Counted from the first letter of the stretch, positions 20,397-29,590 are shown. The stretch: DNA of 64,000 nucleotides from Streptococcus oralis (GCF_023611505.1 NZ_CP097843.1:992001-1056000); one strand, 5' to 3'. Program-made: numbers and translations. The notes: generated from the letters alone by a model not told the origin.

Positions 20397-21050
20397 ATGC
20401 AACACTCATCTTGGCATGCTTTGATTAAGGAGCAATTACCTGAGGGTTATTTCGGGAAAATCAATCAGTTTATGGACCAGGTCTATGCTCAGGGAATTGT
20501 TTATCCACCTAGGGAAAAGATTTTTCAGGCTCTATTGACTACACCGCTTGAAGAAGTTAAGGTGGTGATTCTAGGGCAAGACCCCTATCACGGGCCAGGT
20601 CAGGCTCAGGGCTTGAGTTTTTCTGTCCCTGACTCTATCCCAGCTCCGCCATCCTTGCAAAATATCTTGAAAGAATTGTCAGATGACATCGGCGTTAAGA
20701 AATCCCATGATTTAACTGCTTGGGCTGAGCAAGGAGTCTTGCTTCTCAATGCTTGTTTGACCGTTCCTGCTGGTCAGGCCAATGGTCATGCTGGGCAGAT
20801 ATGGGAGCCTTTTACAGATGCTGTGATTCGGGTGGTCAATCATCTAGATAGGCCAGTGGTCTTTGTACTCTGGGGTGCTTATGCACGCAAGAAGAAGGCC
20901 TTAGTTACCAATCCTCACCACTTGATTATCGAATCAGCCCATCCCAGTCCTTTATCGGTTTATAGAGGATTTTGGGGTTCCAAGCCTTTTTCCAAGGCCA
21001 ATGCATTCTTAAAAGAGACAGGACAAGTGCCAATCGATTGGCTTAGATAA
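20397..21050 (+). CDS. ung: Uracil-DNA glycosylase
   Basis: Removes uracil from DNA to start base excision repair. The 217-residue protein has the water-activating motif [26 protein letters not shown], and the DNA-intercalating [11 protein letters not shown]. The ATG at 20397 has AAGGAG 6 bases upstream and gives the usual family length; the TTG at 20391 directly abuts the SD and is unlikely. It is followed by mutX after 9 bases, grouping two genes that guard against damaged bases. Confidence 0.97.
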   Translation: MQHSSWHALIKEQLPEGYFGKINQFMDQVYAQGIVYPPREKIFQALLTTPLEEVKVVILGQDPYHGPGQAQGLSFSVPDSIPAPPSLQNILKELSDDIGVKKSHDLTAWAEQGVLLLNACLTVPAGQANGHAGQIWEPFTDAVIRVVNHLDRPVVFVLWGAYARKKKALVTNPHHLIIESAHPSPLSVYRGFWGSKPFSKANAFLKETGQVPIDWLR

Positions 21051-21059
21051 GGAGAAAAT

Positions 21060-21524
21060 ATGCCTCAGTTAGCGACGATTTGCTACATTGATAACGGAAA
21101 AGAACTGCTCATGCTGCATCGTAATAAGAAGCCGAATGATGTCCATGAAGGCAAATGGATTGGTGTGGGTGGTAAGTTAGAGCGAGGGGAGACACCTCAA
21201 GAATGCGCTTCGCGTGAAATCCTCGAAGAGACAGGCCTGAAAGCCAAGCCAGTTCTAAAAGGCATTATCACTTTCCCTGAATTCACGCCAGATTTAGACT
21301 GGTACACCTATGTTTTTAAGGTGACGGAGTTTGAGGGTGACTTGATTGAATGCAACGAGGGAACATTAGAATGGGTTCCCTATGATGAAGTTTTGAGCAA
21401 GCCAACTTGGGAGGGTGACCACACCTTTGTTGAGTGGCTTTTAGAGGACAAACCCTTCTTTTCAGCTAAGTTTGTTTATGATGGGGATAAATTGTTGGAT
21501 ACTCAAGTTGATTTCTATGAATAA
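21060..21524 (+). CDS. mutX: 8-oxo-dGTP diphosphatase MutX (Nudix)
   Basis: Hydrolyses mutagenic 8-oxo-dGTP to the monophosphate. The 154-residue protein has a perfect Nudix box (GGKLERGE...REILEETGL, about residues 38-60). Its N-terminus ATICYIDNGKELLMLHRNKKPND fits the streptococcal MutX group, here given in two parts by sense rather than by domain. It lies between ung and pyrC with 9- and 12-base gaps, so the three genes are probably co-transcribed. Confidence 0.92.
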   Translation: MPQLATICYIDNGKELLMLHRNKKPNDVHEGKWIGVGGKLERGETPQECASREILEETGLKAKPVLKGIITFPEFTPDLDWYTYVFKVTEFEGDLIECNEGTLEWVPYDEVLSKPTWEGDHTFVEWLLEDKPFFSAKFVYDGDKLLDTQVDFYE

Positions 21525-21536
21525 AGGAGAAAGCAG

Positions 21537-22805
21537 ATGTTATTAATCAAAAACGGTCGTGTAATGGATCCCAAGTCTGGTTTGGATCAAGTGTGTGATG
21601 TTTTGGTCCAAGATGGGAAAATTGTCAAAATTGCGTCTGAAATCAAGAAAGAAGGAGCAGAGGTGCTTGATGCTACAGGTCTTGTGGTTGCACCTGGACT
21701 AGTGGATATTCATGTCCATTTCCGTGAACCTGGTCAGACCCACAAGGAAGATATCCATACTGGTGCCCTAGCAGCTGCTGCAGGTGGTTTTACAACGGTT
21801 GTCATGATGGCTAATACCAATCCAACCATCTCAGACGTAGAGACTTTGCAAGAAGTTCTCCAGTCTGCTGCCAAGGAAAAGATTAACGTCAAAACGGTTG
21901 CAACTATTACCAAGAACTTTAATGGTAAAGACTTGACTGACTTTAAGGCGCTTTTAGAAGCAGGTGCCGTTGGTTTCTCAGATGACGGTATTCCACTTGA
22001 GAGCAGCAAAGTTCTCAAAGAAGCCTTGGAAACTGCTAAAAAACTTGGTACCTTTGTTTGTCTACACGAGGAAGATCCCGGCTTGAACGGTATTCTTGGC
22101 TTTAATGAAAACATCGCTAAAGACCACTTCAAGATCTGTGGTGCGACAGGGGTAGCAGAATACGCCATGATTGCGCGTGATGTTATGATTGCCCATGCAA
22201 CCAAGGCCCATGTTCACATCCAGCATTTGTCTAAGGAAGAAAGTGTCAAAGTAGTAGAGTTTGCTCAAGGTTTGGGGGCCCAAGTCACAGCAGAAGTGGC
22301 ACCACAACATTTTTCTAAGACAGAAGCTCTTCTTTTAACTCAAGGGAGCAATGCCAAAATGAATCCTCCGCTTCGTTTGGAGTCAGACCGCCGTGCCGTT
22401 ATCGAGGGCCTCAAGTCAGGCGTCATCACTGTGATTGCGACAGACCACGCGCCTCACCATGCAGATGAGAAAAATGTAGAAGATATCACCAAAGCGCCAT
22501 CTGGTATGACTGGTTTGGAAACTTCTCTATCTCTCGGCTTGACTTATTTGGTGGAAGCTGGTGAGCTAAGCTTAATGGAATTGCTAGAAAAGATGACTGT
22601 CAATCCAGCCAAACTTTACAACTTTGAAGCAGGCTACTTAGCTGAAAATGGTCCAGCGGACATCACTATCTTTGATGACAAGGCTGATCGTACTGTTGGT
22701 CCAAACTTCGCTTCAAAATCAGCTAATTCTCCATTTATCGGGGAAACTTTAAAAGGGCAGGTTAAATATACTATCTGTAAGGGACAAATCGTCTACCAAA
22801 ACTAG
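21537..22805 (+). CDS. pyrC: Dihydroorotase
   Basis: Cyclises carbamoyl-aspartate to dihydroorotate in pyrimidine synthesis. The 422-residue amidohydrolase has the zinc-binding [10 protein letters not shown], the HIQHLS histidines, and ATDHAPHH near the C-terminal third, all typical of class I dihydroorotases. The SD is AAAGGAGAAAG. It is placed behind mutX as a likely third gene of the ung transcript. Confidence 0.97.
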   Translation: MLLIKNGRVMDPKSGLDQVCDVLVQDGKIVKIASEIKKEGAEVLDATGLVVAPGLVDIHVHFREPGQTHKEDIHTGALAAAAGGFTTVVMMANTNPTISDVETLQEVLQSAAKEKINVKTVATITKNFNGKDLTDFKALLEAGAVGFSDDGIPLESSKVLKEALETAKKLGTFVCLHEEDPGLNGILGFNENIAKDHFKICGATGVAEYAMIARDVMIAHATKAHVHIQHLSKEESVKVVEFAQGLGAQVTAEVAPQHFSKTEALLLTQGSNAKMNPPLRLESDRRAVIEGLKSGVITVIATDHAPHHADEKNVEDITKAPSGMTGLETSLSLGLTYLVEAGELSLMELLEKMTVNPAKLYNFEAGYLAENGPADITIFDDKADRTVGPNFASKSANSPFIGETLKGQVKYTICKGQIVYQN

Positions 22806-22846
22806 ATGGGACTCTGCTCTATAAACTATAAGAATAGAGAGCGTAT

Positions 22847-24187
22847 ATGTATCCAACCCATCAATTTAAAGACAAGTTTGTCTTATTTCTTAAGATATTT
22901 TTCCCTATCCTGATTTATCAATTTGCCAATTATTCTGCCTCTTTTGTCGATACAACCATGACTGGGCAGTACAATACCATGGACTTGGCAGGAGTATCAA
23001 CTGCAACGAGTCTATGGAATCCTTTCTTTACTTTTTTAACAGGGATTGTTTCGGCCATGGTGCCCATCATAGGCCATCATCTGGGACGGGGCAAAAAGGA
23101 AGAAGTAGCATCTGACTTTTACCAATTTATCTACTTGGCTTTCGGACTGTCTTTGGTCTTGCTTGGAATGGTAGTATTCTTAGCGCCACCTGTCTTAAAC
23201 AACATCGGACTAGAAGCTCAAGTGGCGGCAGTTGCAGTTTCCTATCTTTGGTACCTGTCTATCGGGATTATTCCCTTGTTGCTTTTTAGTGTCATTCGGT
23301 CATTGTTGGATTCTCTTGGTTTGACCAAACTATCGATGTATCTGATGCTCCTATTACTTCCTCTTAATAGTGGTTTTAACTATCTCTTGATATATGGAGC
23401 ATTCGGTTTTCCTGAGCTTGGTGGCGCAGGAGCAGGGCTAGGGACCTCGCTAGCCTATTGGGTTTTATTGGGGATTTCTATTCTTGTTTTGTTCAAACAA
23501 GAAAGGTTAAAAGCGCTACATCTTGAAAAACGGATTCCACTCAATATAGATAAAATCAAGGAGGGTGTTCGATTAGGTCTACCAATCGGAGGAACCGTCT
23601 TTGCGGAAGTGGCTATTTTCTCCGTTGTGGGACTAATCATGGCTAAGTTTTCATCGCTCATCATCGCTAGTCACCAGTCAGCTATGAACTTTTCCAGTCT
23701 CATGTACGCTTTCCCCATGAGTATTTCCTCTGCTATGGCGATTGTTGTGTCTTACGAGGTGGGGGCTAAACGTTTTGAGGATGCAAAAATCTATGCTCGT
23801 CTAGGGAGAGTAACCGCCCTTATTTTTGCAGGTCTTACCCTGTCCTTTCTCTACATTTTTAGAGATCGTGTAGCAAGTCTATATGGCAATGACCCTCACT
23901 TCATTGAAACAACTGCTGTATTTCTAACCTACAGTCTCTTTTTCCAGTTAGCTGATACCTTTGCGGCTCCGCTTCAGGGGATTTTAAGAGGGTATAAGGA
24001 CACTATCGTTCCTTTCTATCTTGGCCTAATCGGATATTGGGGAGTAGCGATACCTCTAGGATATTTACTAGATCAAGTAACTGACTTGGGGGCATTTGCT
24101 TACTGGATTGGGTTAATTGCCAGCTTGATTGTTTCTGGTTGTTTGTATCAATGGCGTTTGAAATCCATAATGAAAAGGTTGAGCTAA
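22847..24187 (+). CDS. MATE-family multidrug/Na+ efflux transporter
   Basis: A 446-residue membrane protein with about 12 transmembrane helices in two homologous halves, typical of NorM/DinF-like antiporters. Landmarks are the first helix region FVDTTMTGQYNTMDLAGVS, GHHLGRGKKEE between helices 2 and 3, and VVSYEVGAKRFEDAK in the second half. Substrates cannot be inferred. It follows pyrC by 41 bases without a clear terminator between them, and a good terminator follows it. Confidence 0.92.
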   Translation: MYPTHQFKDKFVLFLKIFFPILIYQFANYSASFVDTTMTGQYNTMDLAGVSTATSLWNPFFTFLTGIVSAMVPIIGHHLGRGKKEEVASDFYQFIYLAFGLSLVLLGMVVFLAPPVLNNIGLEAQVAAVAVSYLWYLSIGIIPLLLFSVIRSLLDSLGLTKLSMYLMLLLLPLNSGFNYLLIYGAFGFPELGGAGAGLGTSLAYWVLLGISILVLFKQERLKALHLEKRIPLNIDKIKEGVRLGLPIGGTVFAEVAIFSVVGLIMAKFSSLIIASHQSAMNFSSLMYAFPMSISSAMAIVVSYEVGAKRFEDAKIYARLGRVTALIFAGLTLSFLYIFRDRVASLYGNDPHFIETTAVFLTYSLFFQLADTFAAPLQGILRGYKDTIVPFYLGLIGYWGVAIPLGYLLDQVTDLGAFAYWIGLIASLIVSGCLYQWRLKSIMKRLS

Positions 24188-24241
24188 TTTTAAGAAATTA
24201 TCCTGAAAAAAACTTTGTGAAAAAATGCTCTAACTAGAGAG

Positions 24242-24272
24242 AATCCCTGTTTTAACAGGGATTTATTTTTTT
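24242..24272 (+). terminator. Terminator after the MATE gene
   Basis: AATCCCTGT/ACAGGGATT stem followed by TATTTTTTT. Confidence 0.92.
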
Positions 24273-24301
24273 ATATTGTGAAATTTTATTAGCCATATAC
24301 T

Positions 24302-24330
24302 TTGACAGTGTATACTAAAAAAGGTAAAAT
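24302..24330 (+). promoter_or_regulatory. Promoter of the pdh operon
   Basis: Consensus TTGACA (24302-24307), 17-base spacer, TAAAAT (24325-24330), 35 bases before the pdhA start. Confidence 0.85.
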
Positions 24331-24364
24331 AGTAAAGTAAGTACAAAGTTAGAAAGGCAAGATT

Positions 24365-25333
24365 ATGTCAACTTTAGATAAGAATCTTTTGCTAGAGATG
24401 TTCCGTAAGATGGAAGAAATCCGTCGCATGGACTTAAAAATCGCTCAGTTAGTGAAAAAGGGAAAAGTTCCCGGTATGACTCACTTTTCTGTCGGAGAGG
24501 AAGCTGCTAACGTCGGAGCGATGCTGGCTCTTAATCCAGATGATCTGATTACCTCAAATCACCGTGGACACGGGCAAGCTATTGCTAAGGGGATTGACCT
24601 CAATGGAATGATGGCTGAAATCCTCGGGAAATACACTGGAACCTGTAAAGGAAAAGGTGGTTCTATGCATATCGCTGACCTGGATGCGGGTAACCTTGGT
24701 GCCAATGGTATCGTAGGTGGTGGTATGGGAATCGCTGTCGGTGCGGCCCTCAGTCAGCAGATGCAACATACGGGTAAAATCGTCGTCTGCTTCTTTGGAG
24801 ATGGTGCGACCAACGAAGGTGTTTTCCACGAAGCAGTGAACATGGCTTCTATTTGGAAACTTCCTGTTATTTTCTACTGCATTAACAACGGTTATGGAAT
24901 CTCTGCGGATATCAAGAAAATGACCAATGTGGAGCATATCCATCAACGCAGTGCGGCATATGGAATTCCTGGAATGTTTATCGAAGATGGGAACAACGTC
25001 ATCGATGCCTATGAAGGATTTAAGAAAGCTGTAGATCATGTTCGTGGTGGCAATGGCCCAGTCTTGATCGAAAGTGTAACCTATCGCTGGCTTGGTCACT
25101 CATCATCTGACCCTGGTAAATATCGTACTCGTGAAGAAGTGGAATTGTGGAAACAAAAAGACCCAATCGAAAACCTTCGCAAATACCTCATTGAAAACAA
25201 TATTGCAAGTGCAGAAGAATTGGAAGAAATTCAAGCACAAGTCAAGGAAGCAGTAGAAGCTTCTGTTAAATTTGCAGAAGAAAGCCCATTCCCACCACTA
25301 GAATCAGCATTTGAAGATATTTACGCAGACTAA
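24365..25333 (+). CDS. pdhA: Pyruvate dehydrogenase E1 component, alpha subunit
   Basis: With PdhB it decarboxylates pyruvate using thiamine diphosphate (ThDP) and hands the acetyl group to the lipoyl domain. The 322-residue protein has the ThDP/Mg motif GDGATNEGVFHEA...INN (about residues 148-178) and the phosphorylation-loop-like GHSSSDPGKYR. The close relatives acetoin dehydrogenase (AcoA) cannot be excluded on sequence, but the gene set and lplA next door favour PDH. The SD is AGAAAGG. pdhB starts 16 bases downstream. Confidence 0.93.
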   Translation: MSTLDKNLLLEMFRKMEEIRRMDLKIAQLVKKGKVPGMTHFSVGEEAANVGAMLALNPDDLITSNHRGHGQAIAKGIDLNGMMAEILGKYTGTCKGKGGSMHIADLDAGNLGANGIVGGGMGIAVGAALSQQMQHTGKIVVCFFGDGATNEGVFHEAVNMASIWKLPVIFYCINNGYGISADIKKMTNVEHIHQRSAAYGIPGMFIEDGNNVIDAYEGFKKAVDHVRGGNGPVLIESVTYRWLGHSSSDPGKYRTREEVELWKQKDPIENLRKYLIENNIASAEELEEIQAQVKEAVEASVKFAEESPFPPLESAFEDIYAD

Positions 25334-25349
25334 GGAGAAAGAGATAAAA

Positions 25350-26342
25350 ATGGAAACAAAAACAATGTCGTTCCGTGACACCATTATCCTTGCTATGTCT
25401 GAGGAAATGCGTCGCGATGAAAATGTATTCTTGATGGGAGAAGACGTCGGTGTCTTCGGAGGAGACTTCGGAACTTCTGTTGGAATGCTCGAAGAATTTG
25501 GTCCAGAACGTATCCGTGACTGTCCGATTTCTGAAGCTGCCATCTCTGGAGCAGCAGCAGGAGCAGCCATGACAGGACTTCGCCCAATCGTTGATATGAC
25601 CTTTATGGATTTCTCGGTTATAGCCATGGACAATATCGTCAACCAAGCTGCTAAAACACGTTATATGTTTGGTGGTAAAGGTCAGGTTCCAATGACTGTT
25701 CGATGCGCAGCTGGTAACGGTGTCGGTTCTGCAGCCCAGCACTCTCAGTCTTTGGAGTCTTGGTTCACACACATCCCTGGACTTAAGGTTGTAGCTCCAG
25801 GTACACCTGCGGACATGAAAGGACTTCTCAAGTCTTCTATCCGCGATAATAACCCTGTTATCATCCTTGAGTACAAGTCCGAATTTAACCAAAAAGGGGA
25901 AGTGCCAGTTGATCCAGATTACACAATCCCACTTGGAGTTGGAGAAATCAAACGTGAAGGTACAGATGTAACAGTTGTTACTTATGGAAAAATGCTTCGC
26001 CGTGTGGTTCAAGCTGCTGAAGAGTTAGCAGAAGAGGGAATTTCAGTTGAAATTGTGGACCCACGTACCCTCGTTCCGCTTGATAAGGATATCATCATTA
26101 ACTCAGTGAAGAAGACTGGTAAGGTTGTTTTGGTTAATGATGCTCATAAAACAAGTGGTTATATTGGAGAGATTTCAGCTACTATTTCAGAATCAGAAGC
26201 ATTTGATTATCTAGACGCACCAATCCGCCGTTGCGCCGGAGAAGATGTGCCAATGCCTTACGCGCAAAACCTTGAAAATGCAATGATTCCAACAGTTGAA
26301 AGCATCAAAGATGCAATCCGTAAGACTTATAACAAAGAATAA
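25350..26342 (+). CDS. pdhB: Pyruvate dehydrogenase E1 component, beta subunit
   Basis: Partner of PdhA; it carries part of the cofactor site. The 330-residue protein has MGEDVGVFGG, the DCPISEAAISG/GAAAGAAMTGLRPI region and the C-terminal transketolase domain VEIVDPRTLVPLD. ATG 25350 follows AAGGAG with 11-base spacing; an in-frame upstream start at 25311 would lie inside pdhA and is rejected. It is followed by an unusually long 440-base structured gap before pdhC. Confidence 0.94.
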   Translation: METKTMSFRDTIILAMSEEMRRDENVFLMGEDVGVFGGDFGTSVGMLEEFGPERIRDCPISEAAISGAAAGAAMTGLRPIVDMTFMDFSVIAMDNIVNQAAKTRYMFGGKGQVPMTVRCAAGNGVGSAAQHSQSLESWFTHIPGLKVVAPGTPADMKGLLKSSIRDNNPVIILEYKSEFNQKGEVPVDPDYTIPLGVGEIKREGTDVTVVTYGKMLRRVVQAAEELAEEGISVEIVDPRTLVPLDKDIIINSVKKTGKVVLVNDAHKTSGYIGEISATISESEAFDYLDAPIRRCAGEDVPMPYAQNLENAMIPTVESIKDAIRKTYNKE

Positions 26343-26378
26343 TACATAATATAAGTTATGTAAATTTTTAAAGATTTT

Positions 26379-26420
26379 AACTTTAGATACATTTCGTATC
26401 CAACTTATTTGTAAAGTTGT
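26379..26420 (+). repeat. 42-base stem-loop repeat, copy 1
   Basis: Same length as copy 2 at 26505-26546 with about 8 differences, mostly transitions. The U-A pair in the stem here is C-G in copy 2, a compensatory change. Confidence 0.75.
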
Positions 26421-26504
26421 GACAGTTTTTTGACGAATCAATAATATTCGATAAAAAACTTAGTAAGTCTACTAGGTTGGTCGCCTGATAGCGGCAACCG
26501 TAGT

Positions 26505-26546
26505 AACTTGAGACACGTTCCGTGTCCAAGTTACTTGTAGAGTTGT
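26505..26546 (+). repeat. 42-base stem-loop repeat, copy 2
   Basis: Pairs with copy 1 at 26379-26420. Here the stem is longer and perfect (GACACG/CGTGTC), extended by GTAACTTG/CAAGTTAC. Confidence 0.75.
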
Positions 26547-26654
26547 AATTGAATTCGGACGGAGGTCTGCGAAAAAAAGATAGATTTCCTTGTGTTCATC
26601 GAACACATCGTCAATCTCCTATTTTTTCATTGCCCTCTTCGTCCTTAATATCTT
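26547..26654 (+). repeat. ~105-base hairpin repeat, copy B
   Basis: Tandem with copy C and related to copy A at 15388-15494. The core is the perfect hairpin TGTGTTC-ATC-GAACACA (26591-26607), flanked by GAAAAAAAGATAGATTTCC and CTATTTTTTC arms that can pair to form a longer imperfect stem. Confidence 0.65.
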
Positions 26655-26764
26655 ATATTCGAACACGGGCTAAAAGCTCGGAAAAAAGATAAATCTCCTT
26701 GGCTTCATCGAAGCCAGCGTCGATTTCCTATTTTTCAGTCGCTTTTGACGCCCTTTGTATCATA
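26655..26764 (+). repeat. ~105-base hairpin repeat, copy C
   Basis: The core hairpin GGCTTC-ATC-GAAGCC (26701-26715) differs in sequence from copy B (TGTGTTC/GAACACA) but keeps the pairing and the ATC loop. It starts with CGAACACGGGCTAAAAGC as in copy A and ends with GACGCCCTTTGTATC, 20 bases before the pdhC start codon. Confidence 0.65.
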
Positions 26765-26782
26765 AATAGAATTGGAGAGGTC

Positions 26783-27826
26783 ATGGCTGATGACAAGCTA
26801 AGAGCGACTCCTGCAGCTAGAAAGTTAGCGGATGATTTAGGTATCAACCTCTATGACGTTTCTGGCTCAGGTGCAAACGGTCGTGTCCACAAAGAAGACG
26901 TGGAAACTTATAAAGACACAAACGTGGTTCGCATTTCGCCACTTGCAAAACGAATTGCCCTTGAACATAACATTGCTTGGCAGGAAATCCAAGGAACGGG
27001 TCACCGTGGTAAAATCATGAAGAAGGACGTTTTGGCCTTACTTCCTGAAAATATCGAAAACGACACCATCAAGTCTCCTGCTCAAATCGAAAAAGTGGAA
27101 GAAGTTCCAGACAATATCACTCCTTATGGTGAGATTGAGCGTATTCCAATGACACCAATGCGTAAGGTTATCGCGCAACGTATGGTTGAATCTTACCTAA
27201 CTGCGCCAACCTTCACACTCAACTACGATGTCGATATGTCAGAAATGTTGGCTCTTCGTAAGAAGGTTCTTGAGCCAATTATGGAAGCAACTGGTAAGAA
27301 GACTACTGTAACAGACCTTCTTTCACTCGCTGTTGTGAAGACCTTAATGAAACACCCATACATCAACGCTTCATTGACAGAAGATGGCAAGACTATTATC
27401 ACGCACAACTATGTCAACCTTGCTATGGCAGTTGGGATGGATAATGGATTGATGACACCTGTTGTTTACAATGCTGAAAAGATGAGCCTTTCAGAGCTGG
27501 TCGTAGCCTTCAAGGATGTCATTGGTCGTACCTTGGATGGTAAATTGGCTCCGAGCGAACTCCAAAATCCAACCTTCACAATTAGTAACTTAGGAATGTT
27601 TGGCGTCCAGTCCTTTGGTCCGATCATCAACCAACCAAACTCAGCTATCCTCGGGGTTAGCTCAACAGTTGAAAAACCTGTAGTTGTCAATGGTGAGATT
27701 GTTATTCGTCCTATCATGAGCCTAGGATTAACTATTGACCACCGTGTTGTAGATGGTATGGCTGGTGCTAAGTTTATGAAAGACTTGAAAGCCTTGATTG
27801 AGAATCCAATCTCAATGTTGGTTTAA
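26783..27826 (+). CDS. pdhC: Pyruvate dehydrogenase E2 (dihydrolipoamide acetyltransferase) lacking a lipoyl domain
   Basis: Transfers the acetyl group to CoA and forms the core of the complex. The 347-residue protein begins directly with a peripheral-subunit-binding domain (RATPAARKLADDLG, residues ~6-40). A second follows (RISPLAKRIALEHNI, ~50-85), then a linker and the catalytic domain (RKVIAQRM to the active-site motif TIDHRVVDG near residue 320). The usual N-terminal lipoyl domain is absent; the lipoyl domain of this complex sits on E3 instead. ATG 26783 has GGAGAGG upstream. The in-frame TTG at 26699 would translate through a repeat element and is rejected. Confidence 0.94.
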   Translation: MADDKLRATPAARKLADDLGINLYDVSGSGANGRVHKEDVETYKDTNVVRISPLAKRIALEHNIAWQEIQGTGHRGKIMKKDVLALLPENIENDTIKSPAQIEKVEEVPDNITPYGEIERIPMTPMRKVIAQRMVESYLTAPTFTLNYDVDMSEMLALRKKVLEPIMEATGKKTTVTDLLSLAVVKTLMKHPYINASLTEDGKTIITHNYVNLAMAVGMDNGLMTPVVYNAEKMSLSELVVAFKDVIGRTLDGKLAPSELQNPTFTISNLGMFGVQSFGPIINQPNSAILGVSSTVEKPVVVNGEIVIRPIMSLGLTIDHRVVDGMAGAKFMKDLKALIENPISMLV

Positions 27827-27872
27827 ATAATACAGTATTTATTTTTAGAGATATAGATAAAGGAAGTAAGAC

Positions 27873-29576
27873 ATGGCCTTAGAAGTAATTATGCCAAAAG
27901 CCGGCGTGGATATGACAGAAGGACAAATCGTCCAATGGAATAAGAAAGTCGGTGAATTTGTAAAAGAAGGAGAAATCCTTTTGGAAATCATGACTGATAA
28001 AGTCAGCATGGAATTGGAAGCCGAAGAAGATGGATACTTGATTGCCATCCTCAAAGGAGATGGTGAAACTGTTCCAGTAACTGAAGTTATTGGTTACCTT
28101 GGGGAAGAAGGTGAAAATATCCCAACAGCTGGAGCGGCAGCACCAGAATCAAAACCTGTACCTGCAGCTAGTGCTTCAAACGACGACGGCAAGAGCGATG
28201 ATGCCTTTGATATCGTTGTGATTGGTGGAGGTCCTGCTGGATATGTAGCGGCCATTAAAGCTGCTCAACTTGGTGGTAAGGTTGCCCTTGTTGAGAAATC
28301 TGAACTCGGTGGAACTTGCTTGAACCGCGGCTGTATCCCAACTAAGACATACCTTCACAATGCTGAAATCATCGAAAACATCGGTCATGCAGCAAATCGT
28401 GGTATCGTCATCGAAAATCCAAACTTCACTGTTGATATGGACAAACTTTTAGAAACTAAATCTAAAGTTGTCAATACCTTGGTAGGTGGTGTTGCGGGTC
28501 TTCTTCGTAGTTACGGAGTTACTGTTCATAAGGGCGTTGGTACTATTACTAAAGATAAGAATGTCTTGGTAGATGGTTCTGAATTGCTTGAAACCAAGAA
28601 AATCATCCTTGCCGGTGGTTCAAAAGTTAGCAAGATTAAAGTCCCTGGTATGGAATCTCCACTTGTGATGACCAGCGATGATATTCTTGAAATGAACGAA
28701 GTTCCAGAAAGCCTCGTAATCATCGGTGGTGGGGTTGTCGGTATCGAACTCGGCCAAGCATTCATGACATTTGGTTCAAAAGTAACTGTTATCGAAATGA
28801 TGGACCGTATCGTTCCAGCTATGGATGCGGAAGTTTCTAAGAATCTTCGCTTGATTTTGGAACGCAAAGGTATGACCATCTTAACCGACACTAAACTCCA
28901 AGAAATCATCGAGGAAAATGGACAACTTCGTATCAAGGTTGAAGGAAAAGATGATATCATCGCAAGCAAAGCCCTTCTTTCAATCGGTCGTGTGCCAGAC
29001 CTTGAAGGTATTGGCGATGTTGAGTTTGAATTGGATCGTGGACGCATCAAGGTCAACGAATACATGGAAACTTCTGTTCCAGGTATCTACGCACCAGGTG
29101 ATATCAATGGTACTAAGATGTTGGCGCACGCAGCCTTCCGCATGGGTGAAGTTGCCGCTGAAAATGCCCTCAAAGGAAATCATGCTGTTGCCAAATTGAA
29201 CTTGACTCCTGCAGCCATCTACACTCTCCCTGAAGTAGCAGCAGTAGGTCTGACTGAAGAACAAGCTCGTGAGAAATACGATGTAGCCATCGGTAAATTC
29301 AACTTTGCTGCCAACGGTCGTGCCATTGCATCGGATGCTGCTCAAGGTTTCGTAAAAGTTATCGCTGATAAGAAATACGGGGAAATCCTTGGTGTGCACA
29401 TCATTGGTCCTGCAGCTGCAGAATTGATCAACGAGGCATCAAGTATCATCGAAATGGAAATCACTGTTGAAGAAATGCTGAAGACCATCCACGGACACCC
29501 AACCTACTCTGAAGTGATGTACGAAGCGTTTGCGGATGTTCTAGGAATGGCCATCCATTCACCTAAGAAAAAATAA
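27873..29576 (+). CDS. pdhD: Dihydrolipoamide dehydrogenase (E3) with N-terminal lipoyl domain
   Basis: Reoxidises the lipoyl group with NAD+. The 567-residue protein is ~100 residues longer than ordinary E3 because of an N-terminal lipoyl domain (residues ~1-80) with the lipoylated Lys43 in MTDKVSME, and an Ala/Pro/Ser linker to ~110. Then come the FAD motif GGGPAGYVAAIKAAQ, redox disulfide GGTCLNRGC, NAD motif GGGVVGIELG, and the active-site histidine in HGHPTYSE. This matches the arrangement known in S. pneumoniae. The SD is AAAGGAAG; lplA follows after 58 bases. Confidence 0.96.
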   Translation: MALEVIMPKAGVDMTEGQIVQWNKKVGEFVKEGEILLEIMTDKVSMELEAEEDGYLIAILKGDGETVPVTEVIGYLGEEGENIPTAGAAAPESKPVPAASASNDDGKSDDAFDIVVIGGGPAGYVAAIKAAQLGGKVALVEKSELGGTCLNRGCIPTKTYLHNAEIIENIGHAANRGIVIENPNFTVDMDKLLETKSKVVNTLVGGVAGLLRSYGVTVHKGVGTITKDKNVLVDGSELLETKKIILAGGSKVSKIKVPGMESPLVMTSDDILEMNEVPESLVIIGGGVVGIELGQAFMTFGSKVTVIEMMDRIVPAMDAEVSKNLRLILERKGMTILTDTKLQEIIEENGQLRIKVEGKDDIIASKALLSIGRVPDLEGIGDVEFELDRGRIKVNEYMETSVPGIYAPGDINGTKMLAHAAFRMGEVAAENALKGNHAVAKLNLTPAAIYTLPEVAAVGLTEEQAREKYDVAIGKFNFAANGRAIASDAAQGFVKVIADKKYGEILGVHIIGPAAAELINEASSIIEMEITVEEMLKTIHGHPTYSEVMYEAFADVLGMAIHSPKKK

Positions 29577-29590
29577 AACGAAGATAGACT

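Larger units (their letters stand above)
26343..26782 (+). other. Structured intergenic region inside the pdh operon
   Basis: This 440-base gap between pdhB and pdhC holds no plausible gene. It contains at least four stem-loops in its first half: GATAC/GTATC (26386-26400), GTTTTTT...CGAAT/ATTCG...AAAAAAC (26425-26459), ACTAGGTTG/CAACCGTAGT (26471-26504) and a 14-bp stem GTAACTTG-GACACG/CGTGTC-CAAGTTAC (26503-26534). Two tandem copies of a ~105-base repeat follow. None has a proper T-run, so they probably do not terminate transcription outright; they may separate E1 from E2/E3 mRNA or set their ratio. Confidence 0.75.

Noticed and set aside
24554..25099. A 181-codon frame antisense to pdhA
   Set aside because: Same reason: a shadow of a highly expressed gene with no start signals.
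25266..26012. A 248-codon open frame antisense to pdhB
   Set aside because: It is a shadow of pdhB, whose strongly biased codons leave the opposite strand open. It lacks a ribosome binding site, and the Cys/Ser/His-rich protein looks artificial.
26699..26782. Longer N-terminus for pdhC beginning at a TTG
   Set aside because: The added 28 residues would be translated from a hairpin repeat, while ATG 26783 has a good SD and gives the usual length.
28526..29065. A 179-codon frame antisense to pdhD
   Set aside because: Shadow frame without ribosome binding site; low-complexity Ser/Ile-rich translation.
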